A DNA stretch of 64,000 bases from Rusavskia elegans. Its lineage: Eukaryota; Ascomycota; Lecanoromycetes; Teloschistales; Teloschistaceae. Shown here one piece after another: positions 12,783 to 23,640 of the stretch. Location: assembly GCA_011316305.1 (NCBI GenBank), contig SAUG01000123.1:62001-126000 (forward strand). The letters are read 5' to 3'. Position 1 is the first letter of the stretch. Every line of letters starts with the position of its first letter. Both the position numbers and the translations under genes were made by a program. The notes under the pieces were generated by a model. That model made no database searches and was not told the DNA's origin. It saw only the letters and a list, made by a program, of their open reading frames with translations.

Positions 12783-13399
12783 ATCTTGGACTATGATGAG
12801 GGTAGTGGGGACTTCTCATATCCCGAGCAATGGCAGGGCCCCTTTGGTCCGTGATCGGGTACTCATCAGGAATTCGTCTTGGCTATCAAAGGCTTACTAG
12901 CTCTTCAACTCTCGATAGCTCCGCAGGCTCAGGTATGAATTTCTTGGGGCTGGCCCGGTTTTTGGCCCGTTATCTAGCCATAACCCCATTTCCTCTGCTT
13001 TGGTATGCTTCATTAGACTTTCCAATCTGGCAGGAATAAAGGCATCCATGCCCTTCTTCTTCCCCAAAGAGCTTCCACAATAAACAGCAATCGCGATTTG
13101 GGCCCTTTATCACTACATTTTAGTGTTTCTATCATGTATAAGGCAAAGGCTGTCACTTCATTGGTTTGTTCATGTGCCGCAAATTCTTCTTCTGTTATTT
13201 CCGATGTACAACACTAACACACAAGGGTGATAATGGCTTTTACTACAGTCAAAATTGTCACAACAGGCTACAGTCTAGTACTTAAGGAGCAATGAGGCCT
13301 TGGATCTTCAGGAATCACCAACATACCGACCGCCTAAGCAAAGTATACGATTACGACTATCTCAGTCATAGCATACACCCTTTAGAGAATTGAGTCACC
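12783..13399. other. Intergenic region between the two DUF7918 copies
   Basis: About 617 bp without supported genes. It contains the 3' end of the intact copy and whatever remains of the promoter of the broken copy. Confidence 0.4.
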
Positions 13400-14582
13400 A
13401 TGGCAATACTGGAACGTTGCCAGAGTATGACGGCATCGATCAGCAGGAAAATCCTCCACCACGCATGACAACCAGGTATGTCAGGGTACCTGCTGGCAGA
13501 ATCTTCGGATTGGAGTCTCACTGTCGGAACATTATCAATTCAACTCCGAAGGACTCGAATTCCAGATCTTGATAGATGCCAGGATCTATGAGACACTTCT
13601 AATCCTCAAAGAGCAGCACCCTGGAGGTTCTACGGATCTCGCAGCAGTCGAGGCTCAAGGCTCTGACGGCGTTGTCAAGTTACGTCCGTTGCGTTTTAGC
13701 AACATTAATTTCGGTTTGGTCTACAATCTTCAGCTTCTGTGTTCTACGATTCATTTTTTTTCTCTCTCTAACGTTCCAACAGTCAAAGCTGGCGAGAGTT
13801 TCGCATCTATTACAATCTCTTTTGAGGAATTTCGACATTTTGGAAGTATCACGGTCACGGTCCGGGTATAAAAGGTTACGAATTGCAAGGAGGCCGATTC
13901 AGATAGGGCTTACCAGGATTACGACGTCGACCCAATCAAAGCTCATAAGGATGAGTTGCCAAATGGTGTCACACAGAGTGTCGTGTAAGTGCAGAGGGTA
14001 AGTTGCTCATGCCAGGACTAATTTATATCTCCAGACTCGGACGTCCTAGGCGACTTTCCGATACCCCGAACTTCTACAGCAATGATTCCATCAATGAAGA
14101 TACGCCAATCGCCACATTCGAGCTGAAATACCGTACCAAAGGTAAAGAAGATCCGAGTAGGCGTATGAGAACATGATTCTAGAGATAACCGTGAACAGAA
14201 GCATTGAATCTCATCCTACATCCTCCTGACAACCTCGAAGACCGACCGTTCGAAGATCACACAATGGGAGAACTAACTCTAGTCACTTCACGCATGCAGG
14301 TACATCAGTCTTGTGGCTATTATCAAACACTGCAATCCTGCTAACTCTCACGAAGACCCTGTCGATAGACGCTAATTCAAGACACCTATGAGACAAATAT
14401 CCATCCGGTCCAACATCATCCAGCACTTATCAGCGGGAACGAGCAGCCGTCCTAGAACCTCTCCCGTGCCACCTTCCAGACGCTCATCTCCGTCACTCGA
14501 ACCACCTGAGCCCGTTTCCCCACTCTCGTCCCCAGCTGTGGACCCCTCGAAGCCCAAATCGAAGCAGTCCCCGGATTCCTAA
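13400..14582 (+). pseudogene. Degenerate DUF7918-family paralogue
   Basis: Pieces of a DUF7918 protein can be read in order but in changing frames. They are EYDGIDQQENPPPRMTTRYVRV, then (after a one-base shift near 13497) RIGVSLSEHYQFNSEGLEFQ, then a clear intron end before 13783. FGSITVTVRV follows and is cut by an in-frame TAA at 13869-13871, then KVTNCKEADSDRAYQDYD, an intron, ATFELKYRTK, an intron, and LILHPPDNLEDRPFEDH. Motif order matches the intact gene upstream (domain core, then F-x-F/L-KYR). The shifts cannot be bridged by introns of normal size. A Pro/Ser-rich tail continues to 14582. Most likely an old tandem duplicate in decay; two sequencing errors are a possible alternative. 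Confidence 0.7.
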
Positions 14583-15351
14583 TGTTCTCCAACCTCCGCG
14601 CCACAGGCTTCTCAACACCATCGTCCTCGAAACAACCCTCCAAACCCCCAATCTTCCCCAACCTTCTCTCCACAGGCCCCTCAACATCGCCAGATCCACC
14701 CTAACCGGTCCCCAAACGTCATCACGCAACAAGCCGATACAAGCCTTACACTCGCCCTCGAAGCTCGTCTGCATCCATTGAGCCACCCGAGCCTGTCCTT
14801 AAACGAAGGGAAAGAAAACCTCGGAGCGAGCTGGGAACATCAGCGAAGATGAAGATGGCGGAGATGCTGAGATGGGGGAATGAAGATGGGACGTAAATGA
14901 GGGGTGATTGTGGGATTTGGTGAGTTTGGAGGGAGGAGAGAGAGTCGGGAATATGAATGGAGATGATGTGTAAGCTGTAGTTGTCTGGTCTTTAGATGGA
15001 AGGTATCGTGGATGAGGTGTATGGGAAGAAGGGACTCCAGAACGTAGTGAGTGCCAGCGAAAATTGGGAAACCCCACTGGTGGCTAGAGATATGTGTGTT
15101 GGATATCAACTCAGTAGTCGAATTGCATTCGGGATATGTGGGACCAATGGTCTGTTCAACTTTTTGGGGAGTTTCACCCGCTGGTGCTTTTCACACTCGC
15201 GAGGAAGATTATGTACCCACATAGAAATCCTTTTCCGAGCGACCAGGGCGTGGTCGACATCACGAGATAAGCCATTCAAAAACACCAGACCGGACAAAAT
15301 GCTCTCATTAAACTCACTTGCGAATGCGTGGGTATCAACATCCTACTCTGC
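14583..15351. other. Gene-poor region upstream of ALG11 3' end
   Basis: About 770 bp. A Pro/Ser-coding-like motif (TCACTCGAACCACCTGAGCC near 14490) recurs imperfectly near 14775, and short CAGGC-containing segments near 14610 and 14670 resemble each other. This suggests local duplication of the tail of the broken gene. Open frames here have no family features. Confidence 0.4.
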
Positions 15352-17108
15352 TTACCTCTTCTCCCCAACCATGTCCACCAACCTCCCCACCTCACCAATC
15401 CATCTCTTCTCAAACTCCTCCTCCCCAAACGCCCTCGCCCTTCCCCTCGCCCGCTTCCTCATCTCCAACCTCTTCTCGCCGTCCATGCCCAAAACCTGCG
15501 CAAATCCCTTCGCATATCCCTCTTCCGTACTCGCTTTGAACCCCGTTTCTCCTCCCTCCCAAGCAATCACAATATCCATCTTTGGCCCGCCGCTATCATT
15601 GACGACGGGGATGAGGCCAGCGGCTTGATATTCGACGACGCCGATGCCGAAATGTTCGTTCCACATGCAATTTGCGCCGACGGAGGCGGCGGCGAGGTGG
15701 GAGAGGATGGTGGGGAAGGAGGCGTCTGTAATGAACATTATGTGATTTGGGGTGAGGTGGAGTTCATGGGCTAGGAGACGGAGTTCGTAGACGCGGGTTG
15801 CGTCCGAAGCGTCGCGGACGGAACCGATGAGTACGAGTTTCGGTAAACCGGGTTCTTCTCCCTTTTCTTTTAGTCTGGAGTGGGATTTTAGAAATCTAGC
15901 GAAGGAGCGTAGAAGTAAGGCATGGTTCTTTTCAGGGCGGAATTGTGCTATGTAGAGGACCGTTGGTTCTCGTTTTGCCTCGCTTTCGGCATTCAGAGGG
16001 ATTGCGTTGATGATATCGTCGACGGCACAAGGGGGGAAAACGACCGAAACTGCGTAGGGTTTTCGCCGCTTGGTGCGGACGGGTCCCCAGAGAGTGCGGA
16101 TGTGAGATGCTGTCCATGAGCTATTTGTCATGACAACGTCAACGGAGCCACCAACGCGGCTGTAGAGATTGGCGAATAAATGCCAGTATTGCTTTTTGAG
16201 AAATCCGCGCAGACCTTTGCCTGTACCGGCATTGAGGCCTTTGCCGAGGGCCGGGGAGCTGTCGAGGGAGCCCAGCATGTCGGTGGAAATGGTAGGATAG
16301 TGAACATAGGCGCCAGTGGGTATCTTGGGAAAACAAAACTTGGAAAAAGCAAGGGCGAAAGCGTAACCCATTGTGTCGATGTAAATATCAGGTACCAAAA
16401 GGGAAAAGGCGTCGAATGCTAATACGATGGAGCCCAGCGACTGGCCGAGGAGGGTGAAGCGGGGCCAGGTGGAGCTGAGAACATAGTGTCGGGTCGAAAG
16501 GTAGAGGAAGATTACCGTCGGAGGGTGTAACTCGATATTGAAGCGGTTCTGGTGATGATATTGGCCTCCATCGCCCATGACTTAACGATGTGGAATTATA
16601 TTACCTGGACTCTTTCAAGTATCTCGTCTTTGCCAGCCTCACGATCTCCTGTATAGACACAGCATACCGCTTTGGGCCATCGCTTCTGGGTTGCTTTAAT
16701 GGCGGCCCAGAGAACTCGCTCTCCACCACCTCCAGCATTACTGCAGGCTGCTTAGTTGATACTGGATCTTATGCCTAGAAGTTGGGCAAACCAGAATGGA
16801 TGAAAGAATCCTATGATGCCCTCCCACTCATCGTCGGCTTCGCCTCCATTTTTTGCATAGCCAGCTATATGCTTTTCCACCTTCTCCCATTCTCCATCGT
16901 CTGATTTGTGTGACTGCGAGGCGGACAACTGATACTGAGCTTCTTCAAGCTTTACTCTTGCTAGAGTCGTGACTTTTCGAGAGGTGGTTCTTCGCCGAAG
17001 GTACCAGCCTACGACGGCCTGGAGAAGCAACTTAGATACGAATGCCGAAAGACAGATTACAAGAATGGAATTGGCAAGCGTCCAAGAGAAAGCTCGCGTT
17101 CCAGCCAT
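15352..17108 (-). CDS. ALG11: Alg11 alpha-1,2-mannosyltransferase
   Basis: Adds the fourth and fifth mannoses (alpha-1,2) to the dolichol-linked oligosaccharide on the cytosolic face of the ER. Exons are 17108-16792, 16740-16605 and 16548-15352, about 549 residues. The N-terminus has a hydrophobic segment ([23 protein letters not shown]). Splicing rebuilds [20 protein letters not shown], the Alg11 donor-binding signature, using a GTTTGC donor. Exon 3 has [43 protein letters not shown] and the GT4 acidic motif [15 protein letters not shown]. All frames agree. It is divergent from COX18. Confidence 0.95.
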
Positions 17109-17502
17109 TATGTCATACTGTCGTAAGGTTTTAGCGATGCGACATATAGGTTTGCAACGCTTGAGCGTAGCTATCAATGCACAACGTGTTTGGAATCTAT
17201 CCCTGCACAAATGACGTCATAAGTACCCGGGGCGGTTGCAGCGTCTGCAACAGCCGCTTGCCAAGGATTCCCAAAGAGGAAACTGTATGACCACTGCCAA
17301 ACCTCAAATCTCTGCGACTGAGATGAACATCAATGAAAACTGTCTACCTAATCCTCTTCCCTAAGTATAAGTTCCCTAGCTTGCAGGAGAGGAGTCTGCT
17401 GGGACTGCAGAGATCCATCGGTATGAAAGACATCAGGCGTGCTACATTCGCAAGCAGGCCACAAGGGGGTCCTACAAGCGATCATTATCATTAATTCAGC
17501 CC
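17109..17502. promoter_or_regulatory. Divergent promoter ALG11 / COX18 with CRE-like site
   Basis: A 394-bp region between opposite starts. It contains a perfect TGACGTCA palindrome at 17212-17219, the classical CRE/ATF bZIP site, about 105 bp upstream of the ALG11 start codon. That a bZIP factor uses it is an inference. Confidence 0.5.
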
Positions 17503-18654
17503 ATGCCACTTGGAATGATGAGAATCTCACCAGTGCATCGAAAACTTTGTAATACCAATCAAAGGCCATGGCCGTCTCGAAGATTCTTCCACGTAACACC
17601 TCAACCACGGTTTATCGACACATGCTTGAGCGAAACTCATACGCTTATCACCGGTCTTCATTCGGTGACTGGTCTGCCATGGGCAGCAACTTTACCATTG
17701 ACTGCTCTATTCATCCGTTTTGGCTTGATAGCTCCTCTGAGTACTTACGCTCATTTTGTTGCTCAACGACGCCAGAAAAACTACCCATTAATAAATGCAT
17801 GGCGCCATGTCTACCAGAATAGGGTCATGGAGAATGAAGGGAAAGAGAAAAAGGGCCCGAAAGAGACCCATCGGTTGCTAAGCAAGATGTTGATGAAGAA
17901 AAGTAACGAAATCTATGCACGAACAGGCACACAACGATGGAAATCGTTTATCCCGTATATGCAATTTCCAATTTGGTTGACCGCCATCGAGACCATACGG
18001 AGGATGTCGGGTGCTCAACAGGGCTTGGTCGGCCTTTTGCAGAAATCTCTGACCTGGAGCGAACCAGACGATCCACTTTTCGACCATAAAGAGACCAAAT
18101 CGATGCCTTTTGGCGAACAAGCCTTCGAAGAGGAGAACCTGGAAGTGTCTCCGCCATACGACGATAGTATGACCAGCGAAGTACTCGAGCCGCCAGTAGT
18201 GCCGATCGAACCCAGCTTCGCAACAGAAGGCGCATTATGGTTTCCAGATCTGCTAGTTCCAGATCCGCATCTTACTCTTCCATTCATCTTATCTTTCACT
18301 CTACTCGCCAATATTACTCATGTCGAGTGGACTGCCGGCAAATTAGGCACAAAACCCAAAGCTTTTAGACGACGACTCGGTAATGCGTTCAAGATTGTAG
18401 CGATTGCTATAGGACCTCTCACTCTGTCAATGCCAAGTGCTATTCATGTGTATTGGATATCCAGTTCAGTCTTTGCACTGGGATACAATGCGCTGATGAA
18501 TTGGTACTCGCCTCTTGTCGCCGGAGTGAAACCATGTAAGGAGAGAAGGTTCGAGAGAAGCATTGTCGTTCAGTCCGCTCTAGAAGACCAAAAAGCTCAG
18601 AAAATCCGAGAAGAGAGAGATCGAAAGGAGAAGGAGAAGAGTAAAGCTAGATGA
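17503..18654 (+). CDS. COX18: Mitochondrial inner-membrane insertase Cox18 (Oxa1/YidC family)
   Basis: YidC/Oxa1-type insertase needed to export the C-terminal tail of Cox2 through the inner membrane. A single exon encodes 383 residues. The start is basic and Arg-rich (RRFFHVTPQPR), fitting a mitochondrial presequence. Transmembrane segments are visible near LPWAATLPLTALFIRFGLI, SFIPYMQFPIWLTAIETI, LPFILSFTLLANITHVEW and AIAIGPLTLSMPSAIHVYWISSS. The GALWFPDLLVPDPHLTLPF segment is typical of Cox18. The tail is strongly basic/charged (EERDRKEKEKSKAR). An ATGATG pair a few codons downstream is another possible start. Confidence 0.9.
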   Translation: MPLGMMRISPVHRKLCNTNQRPWPSRRFFHVTPQPRFIDTCLSETHTLITGLHSVTGLPWAATLPLTALFIRFGLIAPLSTYAHFVAQRRQKNYPLINAWRHVYQNRVMENEGKEKKGPKETHRLLSKMLMKKSNEIYARTGTQRWKSFIPYMQFPIWLTAIETIRRMSGAQQGLVGLLQKSLTWSEPDDPLFDHKETKSMPFGEQAFEEENLEVSPPYDDSMTSEVLEPPVVPIEPSFATEGALWFPDLLVPDPHLTLPFILSFTLLANITHVEWTAGKLGTKPKAFRRRLGNAFKIVAIAIGPLTLSMPSAIHVYWISSSVFALGYNALMNWYSPLVAGVKPCKERRFERSIVVQSALEDQKAQKIREERDRKEKEKSKAR

Positions 18655-19717
18655 GACACTGAAATCAAGAACCAAAGCGGGAGGGGATGTGTTCTTCTCA
18701 TGAAAAGTGGGAAATACCTAAATCCAGTCAAAAAAGATGTCAACGCCCAATTTCAACATACAACACCACCTCTCACCTTGGCGGGTCAGAAGCTTCGCCT
18801 TGGACGCGTGGTTAATTTGCAATCGATGTGTTCGGCACAACGATACCTGGATCGCAGCAATTCATGGAAATGCTTGTCCAAAGCGATGAATTTAACTTTC
18901 GTTAGATCATCTTCAAGGAGCGTCGAAGAGGAAGAAGGTGCTATGGAGGAAAATATTCACTGTCGGCCAACACTTTCTTTATGATGTATTCGGACGGTCG
19001 AGCCTGCCACCAAAATAAAAATGCCAACACCGGGGCTCGAACGCAGGACCTCAGGGACGCGTTCTCAACACAATCACCACGTGCCTGCCTCATTTTTCTG
19101 CTCCCCATCATCGCAGGAGCTCTATGATGAAGGATCTAATGATCAAAAAAGTCAAAAGAGTTCGGCACCAACGCCTACATCTCTATAATCTACGGCCTAC
19201 GATCTACGTCCGGGGTCCGGGGAGGGGGGGCGCCAGCTCCTCCATGGTCCCTGGGCAGGGCGGACTGCGTCCAGCCCGCGCTGCCGTTAGACCATGGGAG
19301 CTGGCCGAGAATCACAACTTGGAAGTAATATTTATGGCGACTTTGCACACCGATCGTGCACCACGACCATGCACGCTCCAAGCTTGGTGTTTCTTGCTTC
19401 GATTTCAACCTGGTCTTTTCCTTTTTGCAGTGCTTTTCCAAATTCAAGTCATTAAAGGCTGCGATCCCTCTTTCGTGACTGGAACACACTAAATGCGACT
19501 AGCCCGAAAGATCTGAATATATTGTGTCGTCCAAGCTCACGTTGACATGGGAGGCATCCACTGCGTGAACTGACACGTTCAGACGTAATGTCAAAAGTTA
19601 TTGTTCTTGCAATCTTGATGTTGGTACATTGTGGACTATCATCTTATATCATGACTTCATGTATTTCGTGCATCATTAGAAACCGCCTTTAATCTAATCT
19701 TCCCACCAAGCCTGGCA
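18655..19717. other. Gene-poor region with a tRNA-like relic
   Basis: About 1.06 kb. It contains a tRNA-like 3' half (listed separately) and a G-rich patch near 19206-19230. The open frames, up to 122 codons, are low in recognisable content. Confidence 0.4.
19032..19103 (-). tRNA. tRNA-like fragment (3' half, Leu-type anticodon loop)
   Basis: Reading the minus strand, a box-B/T-loop sequence (GCGTTCGAGCCCCGG) is followed by TGTTGGCA and then a T-run (TTTTTA), as at the end of a Pol III gene. A seven-base loop TTGAGAA with a short GTG/CGC stem sits upstream and would carry anticodon GAG. No GCCAACA acceptor strand or normal D-arm is present, so this looks like a relic rather than a working gene. 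Confidence 0.35.
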
Positions 19718-20629
19718 TCAACCTCCCCTATCAGCCCCCATGTACAATCCGTCACTTTGAACATGGTCCCTAACCCCTTTCCCCACCAACCGCTCAACAA
19801 GCGCCCAATCCCCCTTTCCCACGCCCTCCCTCACCTTTGTCGAACTCACCGCGTCACCCTCCCCTTCCACCATCTCAATTCTCTCCGCCCATTCCCTTTG
19901 CCCGCCTTCTGACTCCCTCTCACCTCTCGCCAACGCCTCCCAAATACGATCCTGCTCCTCTGCCGTCCCATATTTATCGCCGTCTTCTATTCTTCTCGTC
20001 ACCCGTATTCGGTGCTTATCGAACAGTGCAGACAGCGGGTCGAGCGTATGGGTAGGAGGATAGTATTTCGTATCCAGTAACCGGATTAAAGAATCGAAAC
20101 CAAGGAGATGAACTTGTTGCGGCTGCTCCCCCGTCGAGGGCTCGGCATAGTTTTTGGAATCTTCAATGGAGATAGCTTTATCGTGAAAGTAGGGGTGCTT
20201 CGTGACGCCGATGTCGACGGCCAATGAATCTTCATTCATACTATCCGCTGTGTAGCCTTGCGACCTGGCGGTGGAATGATACTGATCGAGTATATCTTGC
20301 GCCAATATCGTCATCATCGCCAATCTCTGCTCAAACGCAGCAGGTTTGGGCGCCTTGTCTGCATTCTGGGTTGCAAGCAGGAGGAGGAGCCGCTGTGGTT
20401 TCGAGGCATTCTTTGTGGATTCGAGGGCGGAGAGAGCGATGCGGAGATGAGCGCACGTGGGAGGGTTGAAGGAGGAGTCGAGGACGTGGACGGTTTTTAT
20501 CCGAGGGGATGATGATGATGGCGGAGTGGAGGTTGGGAGGGTGTGGAGGACGAGGAAAGTCGAAGAGGAGGAAGCAAAGGATTGGAGAGAAGTACGGAAG
20601 TTGGGGAGGAGGGCGGAGGGGGATTGCAT
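19718..20629 (-). CDS. NMNAT/Pof1-like nucleotidyltransferase
   Basis: Cytidylyltransferase-fold protein resembling nicotinamide mononucleotide adenylyltransferase and yeast Pof1. A single exon encodes 303 residues. The phosphate-binding motif appears as SFNPPTCAHLRIA, where the family has GxFxPxHxGH. RLLLLLATQNADK follows; substrate-site features include HLLGFDSLIRLLDTKYY, and the C-terminal nucleotide motif is SSTKVREG. The second His of the (H/T)xGH motif is present as AH, but Gly is replaced by Ala. Whether it makes NAD is inferred; yeast Pof1 has been linked to other roles. Confidence 0.82.
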   Translation of the reverse strand: MQSPSALLPNFRTSLQSFASSSSTFLVLHTLPTSTPPSSSSPRIKTVHVLDSSFNPPTCAHLRIALSALESTKNASKPQRLLLLLATQNADKAPKPAAFEQRLAMMTILAQDILDQYHSTARSQGYTADSMNEDSLAVDIGVTKHPYFHDKAISIEDSKNYAEPSTGEQPQQVHLLGFDSLIRLLDTKYYPPTHTLDPLSALFDKHRIRVTRRIEDGDKYGTAEEQDRIWEALARGERESEGGQREWAERIEMVEGEGDAVSSTKVREGVGKGDWALVERLVGKGVRDHVQSDGLYMGADRGG

Positions 20630-21766
20630 TGTTCGGGCGGCGGAGCGGAAAAGTCTTGAGGTCGAACCTCTCGTCTGTAGTAGTATGGTGATAAAAGGAT
20701 CTACGCCGGTTTGCTGACATCTGAGATGTCGACAAGCCGATACGGAGATATCGCCGTAGATACCTAGGCGAGGGCGCCTCGGCTGATCTTATCTGATTTA
20801 TTTGGTACAAATTTCCTTCTCTCTTAGTCTCTTACCTTACAATCTGCCGCCAATTATTGTTCAGTCTGCATTAAGGTATTATTATTGTCACGTTGATTGC
20901 TCGTGATAAGATGCCATCATTTCCATGTCTTGAAGTGTGACCTCCGTTTGGTGGAAGCTTTTGTTCGTCGTGGTGCAGGTAGCCGAGCATCGTTTCACAG
21001 TGAGCAACGCTCAACTCAGGGATCGCATCAGTAAGGTAGTGGTTTCTTTCCTATGCGTGCACTAGTCATTATTATTCGGAACCCTCCTTTCTCTCCTGCG
21101 CTTATACGGCTCCAAATCAGATCTGTACAGGCATCGATCTGTCTCAATCAGGTCGGAAGCCATGCTGCATTGTCTCCTGCCAAGCAACAGCCGCTCAGCA
21201 GAAACAATAGTCGACGAGGATCGACATGGTAAATGGCTGGGTTCTCCAAACAACCCGGGCACTAAGCTGAAATGACCCAATGAAGGCGTCAGTCATGCAG
21301 TTGGACTACGGCGCCAACACTCCGTAATTTCGCATATTCGACGCTCATTCGATCCAAATCTCGTACCTGCGTCAACCCCCTGACCACTTTAAACATCCTG
21401 GTCCAGCACTAAACGAGCCGCTCCCTTTTCATTTCCCTGCGCCTCTGCCATCAACGACCCCTTCTGCCTCCCCAGCGTCGTTGCCTTTCTTTCTTTCTCT
21501 CTCCACCACGCTCTTTCTGCATTTTCGTTCAGGCATCACACTCTTTAGGATTCGTCCAGTCACTCATTACAGCGAATTGATTTCGCTTCACGCTCATTAG
21601 CCTTTGCGATCTGCGGTCCGAACAAGTCTGACACTCGTCGCCTTCCACAAGTATATTCATTTCATTTGCAAACGAAAAGAAACCAGGCAAACGATTTTAA
21701 CAGGCAGCCTCCGCATACTGTGCAACATATATCAAACCAGGAAAGACATAGCATTACATACACAAC
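20630..21766. other. Long divergent intergenic region upstream of a secreted protein
   Basis: 1.14 kb between the start of the nucleotidyltransferase (-) and the secreted-protein gene (+). The last ~350 bp are CT-rich (TTTCTTTCTTTCTCTCTCC near 21486-21504), a common feature of fungal promoters. No RNA gene is seen. Confidence 0.45.
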
Positions 21767-22681
21767 ATGGTCTTCAAGCTCTCTGTCGCTCTCATTGGAG
21801 CACTCGCCGTTGTCGCACAGGCTGGCTATGGTCGACGTCATGTTCAACAACACAAGTCTTTGAGCTATGGCAACAACCAAACAACCTCTGTTGCCGAAAC
21901 CTCGTCAACCGTCGCCAACTCCCCAGAGACGACCTCCAATGCTCCTCTTGAAACATTCCCAACCTTTACCCCTGAATCCTCTACCCCCGTATACGGTACC
22001 CCTTCAAGCAGTGTTGTTCCCACACTGCCACTCACTACTGCTCCCTCCGGCACCAGTGACAACTCTCCAGCCCCGACAAGCGGTAACCACACACTGACCT
22101 ATACTCTCGGAACTGGATCATCAACCACTGTTGTTACCACCACAATCTTGGAGACATCCACAAAGACCAACATCAATACCATCTACGCCACCTCGGACTC
22201 CGAGGCTAGTGCTACCGGTGGTGCTGGAGGGGACAACGAGCTCACCACCACAATTACCTCAACATCGACCTCTACAATCTACAAGACCATTCAACCCACA
22301 AGCAGTGGTATCGTCGACAACAGCCCTGTTGGAGCATCTGGTTCGAGCAAATGCCCAGTTCCTGTCACCGTGACTGTGACTGGATCACCTGTGGTAAGCA
22401 TAATTCAATCTTGATCTAGGCAACAATGCTAATCTATCTGCGTTCAGACTGTTACGGTCACTGCTGGTTCTGGCTCAGGCGAATCGCCAGAAACTACGCA
22501 GACTCCCATCAGCTCCTCCGCGCCATACCAAATCTCGTCCAAGACAACGAAGAAGAAGACCAAGTGCCCAACGGCGTCTACCGGCTTCATCACCAAGCCA
22601 TACCCAACTTTCACCAGCCAGCCAAGCGCAGACATCACCTTCCCCCACCCGACCAGCACAGGAGCTGTTGGCTACATGTAA
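21767..22681 (+). CDS. Ser/Thr-rich secreted cell-wall-type protein
   Basis: Exons are 21767-22393 and 22448-22681, about 286 residues. A signal peptide is evident (MVFKLSVALIGALAVVAQA, then a small residue). A KR/RR-like site (GRRH) follows, and the rest is dominated by Ser, Thr, Pro and Gly with TTTI and VTVT repeats, as in O-mannosylated wall proteins. Two Cys residues flank the second part (SSKCPVPVTVTVTG and TKKKTKCPTAS). No obvious GPI-attachment tail is present (the end is STGAVGYM). I recognise no enzyme domain; function is unknown, and surface location is inferred. Confidence 0.75.
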
Positions 22682-23640
22682 ACCACCATCAAGATCTTGA
22701 AGGTCGTGCGTTGATTGGAAGGGCTGGCGACTCGTCTGCATCGCATAAGACGGAGCCCGCTTTGTGGATCTGTCTTCTTTGTTCTGTTGTATCTATTGTC
22801 TTCTTCCCATTCGTCAATACTTCGAGCTCTTCAGGTGATCTTGTACACGAAGAACATCAAACCCGATCAGCGAACAGACGTTTCGAAGTATCAAAACATT
22901 TCATATACCCTGTGTGCGAGCGAGTCGACCAGCTGGCATGGGCGAGGAGTATCGTTCTTTGTATGTCTTGAACGTGATATGCATAGCGTGTGAGGGACCA
23001 GTCTTTGAGCGAAGCATCAAAACAATATGACAAAACATCTCAAGCACATGTGCCCTAGATCCTTTGCATGTTTGTTCAGGATATTGGGAGTCATTCTCTC
23101 TCGACATCGCTCATCACTAGATTTCTGATTCGTTGGTAGAATCTCAACATTCTTTTCAAGATTCTTGATGTCTTGGGACGAATCCTTGAAACTCGAGGAT
23201 GATAAACAACAGCAATACCGAGCCATTGAATAACGCCAGACTACTAAGACAGTACGGCCGGCTGACTCAGCAGAAGCTGCGTGCCAAGCTCTCGGCGCGG
23301 ATAGTTCCGAATTGCCGTGTGTGAGGGTCCAGTCCATCTGACGTTCCTCCAGCAGAGTCATCCAGCCACTTCCTTCTTTCTCTATTCACCTGCTGCTTCT
23401 TCTTCCCGTATCCTGACTGACTGCCGTTCATTTGCCAATCCATACTCCGTACTGAATCTCTTGTGTATCTTGTCATCTTTCGCCTCTGATCCCCAACAGG
23501 CATCATTAGCAATCTCCTCGTTCTCGCACCGCAAACGGACATTCCTTGGGACCGGATGCACATACCTGCCGCCTGTCTTTTCCGGAGGACTAACGAACAG
23601 CCATAGCAGACAAGTGACGAGACGTTTCTACAAAGCCAAA
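22682..23640. other. Intergenic region and 5' leader of the TCP11 gene
   Basis: About 960 bp. An open frame runs into the downstream gene from 23317, but its first 108 codons lack an early conserved Met context, so I treat them as leader. No other supported feature. Confidence 0.4.

Noticed and set aside
14583..15110. Minus-strand Ser/Pro/His-rich frames as a gene
   Set aside because: Composition follows local CT/AG-rich DNA, no start context or domain is seen, and overlapping frames look alike.
19124..19492. 122-codon plus-strand frame after the tRNA-like relic
   Set aside because: Composition is random-like and depends on a G-rich low-complexity patch; no family feature.
22426..22971. 181-codon frame overlapping the second exon of the secreted protein
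   Set aside because: The alternative frame continues the Ser/Thr-rich protein exactly through a good GT-AG intron, so this one is a shadow.
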